Origin: Pythium myriotylum
Lineage: Eukaryota > Oomycota > Peronosporomycetes > Pythiales > Pythiaceae
Direction: 5' to 3'
NCBI GenBank assembly: GCA_023091665.1
Contig: JALJCQ010000015.1
Location: 3,472,001-3,536,000, forward strand
DNA length: 64,000 nucleotides
Each line of letters opens with the position of its first letter. Position 1 is the first letter of the stretch. Of this stretch, positions 9,160 through 17,350 are shown in pieces. Under the pieces are notes generated by a model. It was not told where the DNA came from, ran no database searches, and worked only from the letters and a program-made list of their open reading frames with translations. A program made the translations under genes and the position numbers.

Positions 9160-9219
9160 TATTGTAATTGAAGTTTAATGCCTGTTATATTATGATTAGC
9201 TATATATAAGCATTACATA
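9160..9219. promoter_or_regulatory. Divergent promoter between major capsid and protease genes
   Basis: This is a 60-base A/T-rich gap between divergent starts. It contains CTGTTATATTAT at 9182-9193, identical to the motif in the ATPase/fibre promoter. A TATATATA-type run follows at about 9199-9206. Confidence 0.6.
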
Positions 9220-9606
9220 ATGATTTTTAAATTAAATAAATTGGGTGAATCGACTGCTAATGAACTACAAGAACTAGCAAGTCAGCTGAACGTTCACATC
9301 GATGGGATATTAGATTTCAGAAACATCAAAGCTCCCCTAGGGAATGGAAGCTATATTATATTACTTCGATTAGACTCAGGTGTAGGCCATTGGGTTTGTG
9401 TGTGCAACAATGAATACTTTGATTCAATGGGTTTGGGGCCTCCAAGCGTTATGGGCGCTATGAAATTTAATGATAAACAGTATCAAGGAACATACGATGA
9501 CTATTGCGGATTGTGGAGTCTGTTGTATCTTTATAGCAAACAACACAATCAACCTGACTTATTCAGAAATTTTTACGACTTGAATACAGAAGTTTCGCTT
9601 CGTTAA
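9220..9606 (+). CDS. Adenain-like (Ulp1-fold) cysteine protease
   Basis: This 128-residue protein shows the catalytic order of adenovirus-type maturation proteases: His57 in GHWV, an acidic residue in YFDSMG (Asp68), Gln89 seven residues before the nucleophile, and Cys96 in DYCGLWSL. The His-Asp-Gln-Cys order and the Gln-Cys spacing match adenain. The length is short, as in Polinton proteases. The expected role is cleavage of virion precursor proteins during maturation. Candidate substrates with (M/I/L)xGx-G or (M/I/L)xGG-x sites exist in the same element, most clearly the Trp-rich protein at 0.5-1.0 kb. The gene is divergent from the major capsid gene and followed after eight bases by the next gene. 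Confidence 0.88.
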   Translation: MIFKLNKLGESTANELQELASQLNVHIDGILDFRNIKAPLGNGSYIILLRLDSGVGHWVCVCNNEYFDSMGLGPPSVMGAMKFNDKQYQGTYDDYCGLWSLLYLYSKQHNQPDLFRNFYDLNTEVSLR

Positions 9607-9613
9607 TATAATT

Positions 9614-10006
9614 ATGAATAGAATCAGACGTTATAGAGATACTGGAGTTAATGAAGTTGCTCCAAAAGATGATCATAGAATTGATGCGATAATGAAAGAA
9701 TTGGAGTATCTTCGCTCTGAATTAGCTCAAAAAAAGGTTGAAACATCCATTTCAAAATACTTTAATGAAGAGATATTTACAAAAGATAGAGAAGATTTAC
9801 TCAAGGATGGATTCGTTAGTAAAGGAGACTACCTCGAAATCCCATTAACGATACTGAATGCCAGATACAAACAATGGTGCATTGATTCTGGACATAACCG
9901 TATGTTGCGTAAAGCAATCATTGAGAACATCCGAAACGATAAAGTTGATGGGGTTGTGTTCAAATATTATGACGGATACGACAAAATACGTGTTTTTCCT
10001 AGTTAG
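9614..10006 (+). CDS. Viral protein with winged-helix-like C-terminus, unknown
   Basis: This is a 130-residue protein. The N-terminal third is charged and contains a likely coiled coil (about 23-42). The C-terminal half has the form of a small DNA-binding fold: LEIPLTILNARYKQWCIDSG followed by helices and a Tyr-rich end. The segment resembles in style the winged-helix tails of viral primases (pattern LYxxYxxWC), but I cannot assign the family with confidence. It starts eight bases after the protease stop and is probably co-transcribed with it. Two perfect hairpins follow its stop codon. Confidence 0.6.
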   Translation: MNRIRRYRDTGVNEVAPKDDHRIDAIMKELEYLRSELAQKKVETSISKYFNEEIFTKDREDLLKDGFVSKGDYLEIPLTILNARYKQWCIDSGHNRMLRKAIIENIRNDKVDGVVFKYYDGYDKIRVFPS

Positions 10007-10256
10007 TGTGCTTTTCGTTGATATTCTGACACTGTAGGTTCCAGAGGAACCCGAGGCATCTCTGATGCCGGCTCTTGATAGCTGCACTAATTAAATCAAT
10101 TTCCTTACAGAGCTGTATTATTTCAGATGCTGAATGCTTTTCTATTTTGGGGTACTCATATAAATCACTCAGTATTTCGGAACCAACCGGTTCATTGAGC
10201 TGGACGTCATCAACATAACCAGTATCATCGGTATCGGATAGATACGTAATATCCAT
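9999..10256 (-). CDS. Possible small acidic viral protein
   Basis: The first ATG of this frame (10256) gives 85 residues. The N-terminal part is very acidic, rich in Asp and Glu with repeated Tyr. The C-terminal part is basic. I recognise no family. The gene would be convergent with the 130-residue gene and overlap its last eight bases. Two hairpins that look like 3'-end signals lie inside its C-terminal codons, which weakens the case. Composition fits the viral element. It may be a real small gene or an open frame by chance. Confidence 0.4.
   Translation of the reverse strand: MDITYLSDTDDTGYVDDVQLNEPVGSEILSDLYEYPKIEKHSASEIIQLCKEIDLISAAIKSRHQRCLGFLWNLQCQNINEKHTN
10037..10069. terminator. Two consecutive perfect 6-bp hairpins after the 130-residue gene
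   Basis: GGTTCC-AGA-GGAACC (10037-10051) is followed three bases later by GGCATC-TCT-GATGCC (10055-10069). Both are perfect and have three-base loops. They begin 31 bases after the plus-strand stop at 10006, a natural place for transcript 3'-end formation. Confidence 0.55.
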
Positions 10257-10310
10257 GCTTTTTGTGTCTATATAGATAAATATATTTTGTATCTCCAGTT
10301 GTTCAATCAC

Positions 10311-10409
10311 CCAAATGGGAACGTCAAAAACCCAACTTTGGGTTGCACCGTTTGATTGGCTGAAATACGATTAGAGAGAACGTCCCTCACACAGAAGGCA
10401 ATTGGAAAC
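10311..10409. other. Boundary between viral element and CRN gene
   Basis: Composition changes here from AT-rich to about balanced. A perfect 7-bp inverted repeat with a two-base spacer, AACCCAA-CT-TTGGGTT, lies at 10329-10344 near the presumed element end. The CRN start codon follows at 10410. I could not recognise a terminal repeat. Confidence 0.4.
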
Positions 10410-12299
10410 ATGGTGAAGCTGTTCTGCGCGCTCGTTGGCGTGAAGGGAAACGCGTTCTCCGTGACGATCGATGCGAGCGAGTCTGTGGATGACTTGAAGG
10501 ACGCTATCAAGGCGAAGGATGAGGATGAGGACATCAAATGTTCTGCGCGCAAGCTGGAGCTGTTCCTCGCCAAGAAGGACGACAACACGTGGCTCCAATC
10601 AAGCACCGATGATGTGAAGAAGCTCAAGAAAGGGGAAAAGACTGCTCTAATCGAAGCGCTGACACGCGAAGACAACGAACTTGATGGAGAGTTTGGCCTC
10701 GAGGAGGTTCTCGAGGGGATGCCAGAACCGAAAACCAAGCAAATCCACGTGTTGGTGGTGATTCCGTCGCATGACGTCGGTGGAAAGCGTGTTCGAGTAG
10801 ATGAATGGTTCGTCGACGAAGCATTTTCTGTCCAAAAGAAGAAACGAAAACTGGATGAGGACGAAACTGACCAATTCACAAGGTATTTCAAGATGGCTGG
10901 GTTTCCACCGTTGGCACATCCGATGGAGAAGTACACGAAGATTGTGGAACGAGATGCATATGCTGTGATTTTTGCAGAGCTAATGCGCAAGGTGAAGTTG
11001 TGCTTCGAAGCCAAATCAGGCGCCAACATGGTCGTGACGGGAAATCCAGGCACAGGCAAGAGCCGCTTCTACCTCTATTGCATCTTTCAACTTCTATTGG
11101 GGCATCAAGCGGAAGTCAAAGAGCTTGCTTCTTTTGATTTGGTGCTGAATTTCGGAAACAAATACCACAAGTTCCATGCTGAAAGCAGGGAGTTCATCAA
11201 GTTGAACGAAGCGGATGCTCTTTCGATTCAAGATCAGCACCGTGTGCTTCGGCTCATCGAGGGAAAATCATCGGAACTTACCGGCTGGAAAGGAGTATCA
11301 ATTCTATTTGCTTCCCCGGGGCTGGATGGCATGAACGATTACGCAAAAGTTGACTCGTTCACGTACATCTTGCCAGTGTGGAGTCTGGAAGAGCTTCAAG
11401 ATTACAACTCACTGCTAGATGATGGTTTCAAACTGGCAGAAGACGTTTTGATCTCGAGATACGACAAGTTTGGTGGTATTCCAAGATTCATTTTCACTGT
11501 TACGGAGCTTGAGAACGACGAAGAACTGACGAAGGCTATCGCCACATTCAGTGCGTTGGATATCATTTCCTATGCCAAGAACAATCATGCTGTGAGAGAC
11601 GGAAATTACAGCCACCGCATCCTTGAGATGGTACCTGGCAGAGTGGATTTTCGAGCGAAGTTCCATCTGGATTTTTTGTCCAAGTACATCGCCGAAAGAA
11701 TCGTTGCCAAAGTGGATGAAGACAGTCTACAACGAGTATCAGAATTCGCAATTGCACACGCCAATGATGACTCAGGAAGTACATCCGTCGTTCGAGGCAA
11801 GGTATACGAGATGCTCTGCCACAGATGGTTCAATCTACACAAACAAGGACACCTACAGCTCTGTTCGTTGTGCTCGAAGGAGCGCATAGAGTTGATCGTT
11901 CCGGAAAATATGCCAATGGTACGGTTCTCCACTCTCGATGAGATCCGTGCAGTTCCTCGACGCCTGACGTACTACCAGCCGACGTCAAGAACATTCGGTG
12001 CGTTGGATGCATTCATCTTGGATGGCAAGAACACCAGATGCTATGGTTTGCAGATGACCCTCAACCTGGATCATGGAATCAAAGCTGCACCATTGAGTAG
12101 CTTTTTGCTCTGGCTGAACGGTATTGGTATCCCCACGTATCAGTTCTACTTTGGTTTCGTGGTTCCAAGCAACTTAGCGCCACACTATCGGAAGCAAACG
12201 ATCAGAGCCAAGACTAATGAAGTTCACCAGAGACCAGGAACGTTGGCGAGTGTGAAGCAGTATGTTGTTGCATTAGACGTGTTTGTTGGGAACATTTAA
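10410..12299 (+). CDS. Crinkler (CRN) effector with NTPase and nuclease-like C-terminus
   Basis: The start at 10410 gives 629 residues. The N-terminus is the ubiquitin-like CRN header with the LxLFLAK motif as LELFLAK (49-55), and ends with HVLVVIP (113-119), the canonical junction to the variable C-terminus. The C-terminus has a P-loop, GNPGTGKS (about 211-218), inside a STAND/AAA-like NTPase region. Near the end (from about 525) lies a segment of the form LDAF(x)LDGK...LQMT that fits the PD-(D/E)xK-type nuclease of RHS-like CR effectors. CRNs are oomycete proteins that act in host cell nuclei. No hydrophobic signal peptide is visible, as in many CRNs. The frame is intact and intronless. It lies between the viral element and another AT-rich virus-like segment. 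Confidence 0.92.
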   Translation: MVKLFCALVGVKGNAFSVTIDASESVDDLKDAIKAKDEDEDIKCSARKLELFLAKKDDNTWLQSSTDDVKKLKKGEKTALIEALTREDNELDGEFGLEEVLEGMPEPKTKQIHVLVVIPSHDVGGKRVRVDEWFVDEAFSVQKKKRKLDEDETDQFTRYFKMAGFPPLAHPMEKYTKIVERDAYAVIFAELMRKVKLCFEAKSGANMVVTGNPGTGKSRFYLYCIFQLLLGHQAEVKELASFDLVLNFGNKYHKFHAESREFIKLNEADALSIQDQHRVLRLIEGKSSELTGWKGVSILFASPGLDGMNDYAKVDSFTYILPVWSLEELQDYNSLLDDGFKLAEDVLISRYDKFGGIPRFIFTVTELENDEELTKAIATFSALDIISYAKNNHAVRDGNYSHRILEMVPGRVDFRAKFHLDFLSKYIAERIVAKVDEDSLQRVSEFAIAHANDDSGSTSVVRGKVYEMLCHRWFNLHKQGHLQLCSLCSKERIELIVPENMPMVRFSTLDEIRAVPRRLTYYQPTSRTFGALDAFILDGKNTRCYGLQMTLNLDHGIKAAPLSSFLLWLNGIGIPTYQFYFGFVVPSNLAPHYRKQTIRAKTNEVHQRPGTLASVKQYVVALDVFVGNI

Positions 12300-12734
12300 A
12301 GGGGTAATACAAGCTAGAGAGGATATAGAGGAAACAAAGTTGTTCCTATGTCCTTGCACTGTGTCCTCGAGACACTATTGTTGCGGCTGCTGCTGATTGT
12401 GCTCGATAGTGCTGATAAGACAGAAATGATTCTCTCTGATAGCCTGTCTAAACCAATAGTGTCGAAATGGTAGCGATTTGCCTCCTAGCCTAAGCTACTT
12501 CTTGAACAATGTATGCATTCCCCAAAGTTCGTTGGTTCTGATCACCTCTATGATCTGATAACCTGCAGAACCGCGACAAGGACTCGACAGAAATGAAGCA
12601 CGATCTGTTTCTATGGGCAAAAGAAGCGCAAGCGCCATCTGCACGAGATCCGCAAACTCGACAGAAGTTACAGCTAAAAAAAAAGGTTCCAGTTTCAGAT
12701 GATGGAGGTTAAGACAAAAAAATTTGATTCTTTT
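12300..12734. other. Gap after the CRN gene, no gene seen
   Basis: The first part is of balanced composition and holds no supported gene. From about 12675 it turns AT-rich, with poly(A) runs near 12677 and 12715. That composition continues into the small minus-strand gene that follows. Confidence 0.5.
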
Positions 12735-13049
12735 TTAATTCTGTGTTGTAAATTCGTTCAGGTTTTCTTTCAATGATGGGCATTTATTCTTGATATATTC
12801 ATTTTTACACATCCAATTGAAATATTGGGTATCCTTTTCAACAATCCACTTTACTGATTTGTTCTTATGTTTGCCCCACCGCATGATATAACTATCGTCT
12901 CCATCTTGGAACTTACCTTGTAAAAAGCGTTTGATATCCGATTCTTCGGATTGTTGATTGTATAACCATCGACAGTATGACGCATCTTGATCATATACTT
13001 CCTCAAGAGCCTTTCCCTTGTATTTTCCGAACTCTAAAATAACGGACAT
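12735..13049 (-). CDS. Small protein with two DUF3820-like repeats, virus-like
   Basis: This 104-residue protein is a tandem duplication. The first half has FGKYKGKxLEEVYDQDxSYCRWL, with the second half echoing it as WGKHKNKSVKWIVEKDTQYFNWM. The FGKYKG...D..YcrWL pattern is that of small domains (DUF3820-like) found in phage, giant-virus and exonuclease-X-type proteins. The exact function is unknown; a nucleic-acid role is likely. Codon use is AT-rich, unlike the CRN gene next to it and like the viral element to the left. A TATATA sequence lies about 30 bases upstream (13075-13082). It may be a further gene of the same viral element or a second viral remnant. Confidence 0.65.
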   Translation of the reverse strand: MSVILEFGKYKGKALEEVYDQDASYCRWLYNQQSEESDIKRFLQGKFQDGDDSYIMRWGKHKNKSVKWIVEKDTQYFNWMCKNEYIKNKCPSLKENLNEFTTQN

Positions 13050-13350
13050 TTTTATGTGTAGTGTATGGCGTATCCCTATATACTACTTACTAATTTTATG
13101 TCAGAATAGAGAAATAATTATTGTGAAGTCGGATTTTCTGTGTCTCTCAGCTATGCCCCGAACCTTCGCGAATTTTTGGTGTGGAAAATGACTCAAAAGT
13201 GCTTGTTTTTAATGAGGACATAGGAAAGTCGGTTTGGTTGTGTTTTGTGGAAAGGAGGTGTGAAATAGGTTTGTTGATCTGAGAGGGTATAGAAAGGTCT
13301 GTAGGGTTGTGTGAGAAATGTTGAAAAAAAACGTACACGTAATGTTCTAG
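13050..13350. other. Gap before the retrotransposon, no gene seen
   Basis: The stretch is AT-rich at first (promoter side of the small gene), then mixed. Short open frames here show no recognisable features. A stop codon at about 13348-13350 marks where the Ty3 pol reading frame opens, so the 5' truncation point of the retrotransposon is close to it. Confidence 0.4.
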
Positions 13351-15177
13351 ATATTACTACTCGCGTCCCGCTCGCTTTGTCGCCAATCGCCGTCGTGCTA
13401 GACAAAGTCAGAATCGTGAGATCTTCAACTACTATCGTCAACATGGACATGATAGTGAGTTGGGTCATACCAAGTTCATCTCCATGAAGAAACTTGCCAA
13501 AGAGCTGCGCAAGGGAGATGTCGAGTGTGTGTTTATGATTAATCCACACGACTCGGAGAAAGCTGCTAGGTATCAGCAGCAAGGATGGGAAGCTTTGAAG
13601 GACAACCCAGCTTTTGATGTGCTGTGGAAGCGTCGTGACACTGTGTTTCGAACGGAGCTACCGAACACTGCGCCACCTGTCCGTGAAGGTATTGAACATG
13701 TCATCGAACTCAAGCCTGGTACAAAGCCCATCTCAGTTCCTCAGTGGCGACAGAGCCCTGAGCAACGTAAGGTGATCCAAGAATGGACCAAGGAAATGGT
13801 CAAGGCAGGTATCATTCGTCCTAGTACCTCGCCTTTCTCGGCACCGACTTTCTGTGTGAAGAAAGCTGTTGGATGGCGAATAGTCCATGACTTTCGTCTG
13901 TTGAACAACAACACGATCTTGCCAGCAATTCCTATGCCACGCAAAGAAGACACCTTTGACGCAATGTCAGGAAGCTATTGGTTTCATGCATGGATTTGCT
14001 TTGGGGTTACTATCAAGTGAAGCTCAGAGAACAAGATATACCGTTTACAGCGTTTTCAACGCCTGATGGTTTGTTCGAATATCTTGTAACTCCCATGGGA
14101 CTTAGTGGAAGTCCTGGCACTTTCAATCGACTTCTTCAAAGAGTATTCAGCGACATGCGCGATGTGATGCGTATCTACTTTGACGATATCTACGTCTTCA
14201 CGAGAAGCACGGACATCAATGAGCATCTCGAGGCGTTGGATCGAGTACTTCAAAGATGTGAAGAACAACAGTTGTACATCAAGCTGTCGAAATGTCAGTT
14301 CTGTGTTCCAGAAATTCCTTGTCTTGGAGATTTCGTTGGAAGGAATGGCGTTCGCATGGATCCTGATAAGATCAAGGTTATCAAGGATTGGCCAGTTCCG
14401 AAGACAAAGAAGCAGATGGAGAGTTTTCTCGGTACAACAGTGTACGTTTCTCGTTTCTGCACGGACTTTGCTCAGTTCGCGGGTCCGCTCCATGAGTGTA
14501 TCAAGGGAAAGAGATCAAGTGAGTCCATCGAGCTCAATGATCATCAACTGGCATGCTTCGAACAACTCAAGCTTCGCTTATCGTCACCGCCTGTTTTGAA
14601 ACTTCCGGACTTCACGAAACCTTTTGGCATTCGTATGGATGCATCCAATTTCGCAATTGGGGGAGTCTTGTTTCAAAAGGAGGGAGAGTTGGAGTATCCA
14701 ATCGCATACACTGGTCGAAAAATGAAGTTGGCTGAACTCAATTATCCAGTTCGTGAACAAGAACTTCTCGCAATCATGCATGCCTTGAAAGTTTGGCGCG
14801 TGTATTTGCTCGATCGTCCATTTGTTGTGGAGACTGATCACAAGAGCATTGAGACTATTCTCACGCAGAAGACCACGAACAGTAGAGTTGCCCGTTGGTT
14901 CAACGAACTTGCTGAGTTTCAACCTCAGTTCAAGTGGATTCCAGGACATACGAATGACGTTGCAGACGCCTTGTCCAGGAACCCGGACTTTGAGCATAAA
15001 GCCGCTCAGGTCAATTTAGATGATCTTCTGAAAGCAGCATCTAATAGAGAGATTGTTGCGACCATCGAGTCAAGTCCAGTTGCTGTCGAAGAGGCGACAA
15101 GGAAACTGTACAAGTCGGATCAGAAGACACGAGAAATCTTGACGAAGATTTCTGATGGTTGCTATACCTTAACACGG
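13351..15177 (+). pseudogene. Ty3/gypsy reverse transcriptase-RNase H part of pol
   Basis: The frame opens at about 13351 with the linker region before reverse transcriptase. The fingers motif SPFSAPTFCVKK, then WRIVHDFRLLN, the strand DLLWGYYQVKL, the palm TPMGLSGSPGTFNRLL and the catalytic YFDDIYVF are all present. RNase H follows with FGIRMDASNFAIGGVL, the TDHKS element and DVADALSR. Near 13983 one base of a T run appears to be missing, shifting the frame in the middle of the palm domain. Everything else on both sides is well conserved, so the lesion is probably recent or a sequencing error. The downstream end is cut by the inverted-copy insertion. Confidence 0.88.
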
Positions 15178-15535
15178 TTGAACCATCAGAAATCTTCGTC
15201 AAGATTTCTCGTGTCTTCTGATCCGACTTGTACAGTTTCCTTGTCGCCTCTTCGACAGCAACTGGACTTGACTCGATGGTCGCAACAATCTCTCTATTAG
15301 ATGCTGCTTTCAGAAGATCATCTAAACTGACCTGAGCGGCTTTATGCTCAAAGTCACAACATCGTGGTTTTCATAAATCACACGATTCTTCAGATCTTCA
15401 TTGTCGGGGATCACGAGTCGAGGTGACGGACTCCTTTACTATCAGACACAAGAAGATGAAGAACCTCGACTCGTGATCCCCGACAATGAAGATCTGAAGA
15501 ATCGTGTGATTTATGAAAACCACGATGTTGTGACT
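14986..15535. repeat. Two adjoining fold-back inverted repeats (175 bp and 73 bp arms)
   Basis: Arm 14986-15160 is repeated inverted at 15181-15355 around a 20-base loop. Arm 15463-15535 is repeated inverted at 15352-15424 around a 38-base loop. The two inverted copies share the four bases AGTC (15352-15355), a microhomology junction. The inserted block (15178-15424, 247 bases) is thus made only of reverse-complement copies of the sequences on either side. Removing it would rejoin pol in frame exactly at its RNase H-integrase linker. Confidence 0.9.
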
Positions 15536-16810
15536 GCAGGACACCCAGGATACTTCAAGACGTATCTAGCAGTCCAGAAGAAGTACTATTGGCCTCGTAT
15601 GACCAAGTGCATTCAGCGCTGTGTGAACACTTGTGAAATGTGTCAGCGCATTAAGGTGAGGCAGATGAAGCCTCCAGGTCTACTCAATCCGCTTAGTATT
15701 CCATCGGGAAGATGGGTTGAGATCTCCATGGATTTCTTGGTAGCGTTACCACAAACTGGAGATGGGCATGATGCTATTATGGTCATAGTTGATCGTTTGA
15801 CCAAGTGTGCGAAGTTCATCGAAACCCGCACAACCGCCACGGCAGAAGATACTGCTGATCTCTTCATGAAGCATTATGTGAAGGATCATGGCTTGCCCAA
15901 GACAATAGTTTCGGATCGTGACTCGAAGTTCACGTCGAAATTTTGGTCCTCAGTGACATCGATCCTGAAGACTACTCACAACCTTTCCCCAGCGTTTAGA
16001 CCGCAGACAGACGGACAGACAGAACGCACGAATCGTTTCATCGAAGACTATCTCAGAGGTGTTGTGAACCCGATACAGAATGATTGGGATAAGTTTTTGC
16101 ATCTAGCGGAATTCGCCTACAACCGCAGAGTGCATTCGTCGATCGGCATGTGTCCATTTGAAGCTGATCTGGGCTATGTTCCATACATGGCAGACGATAT
16201 TGCTGCAGACCCAGGATTCAAAAAGTTGGATAAGGCTGCGCAGACATTCTTGCTTCGACAAGAAGTATTTTTGAAGAAGGCAAAAGATGCAATTAGTGAA
16301 GCACAAGAGCGTATGAAGTCGTATTATGACAAGAATCGCCTGCATCAAGAGTTTGAAGTTGGTCAACTCGTGCTACTCGACGGCAAGAATCTTGATATTC
16401 GCCACAAAGGCTTCGCATCGACAAGCAAATTGGCACCAAGATTTATCGGACCCTACCCCATCGTGAAGAAAGTCCATCAAGATTCGTATGAACTTGCCAT
16501 GTCGAAGGATCTTCGTATCCATCCCGTTTTCCACACATCTTTGCTCAAGCCGTATATGAAGGATAACAAACGCAAACAGCAGACTACGAAGGTTTTGCTT
16601 GCGGACGGCATTACTGAAGGACAACTCATCGAAGCTGTCATTGGGCATCGGAAGATTCGTGGAAGAGACCAGTACAAGATACACTGGCTCGGAGAATCAA
16701 GACGTCAAGCCACATGGGAACCCGTTGAAAACCTGAAGCAGATTCCAAGTCTCATCGAAGCATACTGGAAGTCTGTGCAGGGGGCCTTCTCTCGAAGGGA
16801 GGTCATGTGA
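15425..16810 (+). pseudogene. Ty3/gypsy integrase with chromodomain
   Basis: The frame continues the pol polyprotein after the insertion. It has the HHCC zinc finger (H...H of NHDVVTAGH, then CVNTCEMC). The DDE core follows, with DFLVALP, VIVDRLTK, SDRDSKF and the RPQTDGQTERTNR motif. A GPY/F-like segment precedes the C-terminal chromodomain: HPVFHTSLLKP, then GRDQYKIHWLG and ATWEPVENL. Chromodomains direct chromovirus integration to heterochromatin. The stop codon falls within the first five bases of the 3' LTR. The part by itself is intact but lacks its own start, so it is scored as part of a broken pol. Confidence 0.9.
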
Positions 16811-17291
16811 CGCAGCCAGAAAAGAATGGCTCGCGTCAGAAGGGTTAGGCAACGACCTTGATTTGGTTTCAGTATATTATACTGGAACTAAGTTACTACG
16901 ATTAGTCCTGGAAGGATTATGCACTGGGTGGTGTAAAAGCATCCCGAGAGTAATGGGTGATGCTGACCCGGCTGCAACACATTGGTGATGACGTAGTGAC
17001 TATGCATACTGTATTCAAGAGATTGTAGGAGGGCTTACATATTAGTTGACATAGCTAACTTTGGATACTGAAAGTAAGGTATCTAGGACAGACGACATCT
17101 AGGCACAGAGCACCCTAGAGGCCCACACAGAGGATAGGAAAACAAACTAACATCAATCTCACTTCTCAACTTGCTCTCAAGTCAACTAGCCTCAACTAGC
17201 CTCGACTAGCCTCGTCCAAGACCAAGCCAACCACCCAGCCAGCCAGCCCGCGTACTTGTCACCAGGAGCCCAGTACCCCACTTCTGTGACA
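16806..17291 (+). repeat. 3' LTR of the Ty3/gypsy element
   Basis: It begins with TGTGACGC directly after a purine run (GAAGGGAGG) and the last pol codons. It probably ends at TGTGACA (17291), giving about 486 bases with TG...CA ends. The right end is a best guess because no second LTR is present for comparison. It lies 60 bases from the end of the ankyrin gene. Confidence 0.65.
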
Positions 17292-17350
17292 AGTGCTCAA
17301 ACAGAAGTATCTCCAATGGGCTTCGGCCACTCTGTACAGTAGAATTTCGA

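Larger units (their letters stand above)
1..10310. mobile_element. Maverick/Polinton-like endogenous DNA virus, right-hand part
   Basis: An AT-rich block carries tightly packed, intronless genes on both strands with a virion-morphogenesis set: minor capsid protein, packaging ATPase, double jelly-roll major capsid protein and adenain-like protease, plus a fibre protein. This gene combination is characteristic of Mavericks/Polintons and related polinton-like viruses. The left part, which should hold protein-primed DNA polymerase and integrase, is outside the window or absent. The right limit is inferred from the change to GC-richer sequence at about 10.31-10.40 kb. I could not identify terminal inverted repeats or a target-site duplication because the left end is missing. 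All genes look intact except the major capsid gene, which has one frameshift, so the copy may be recent. An AT-rich gene at 12.7-13.05 kb leaves open that the element extends past the CRN gene. Confidence 0.85.
13351..17291 (+). mobile_element. Ty3/gypsy chromovirus, 5'-truncated
   Basis: The copy keeps reverse transcriptase, RNase H, integrase with a chromodomain, a polypurine tract (about 16793-16803) and a 3' LTR. The 5' LTR, gag and protease are missing. The pol frame is broken by a one-base deletion near 13983 and by a 247-base insertion at 15178-15424. Integrase order after RNase H and the C-terminal chromodomain place it among chromoviruses. It cannot move on its own. Confidence 0.9.
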
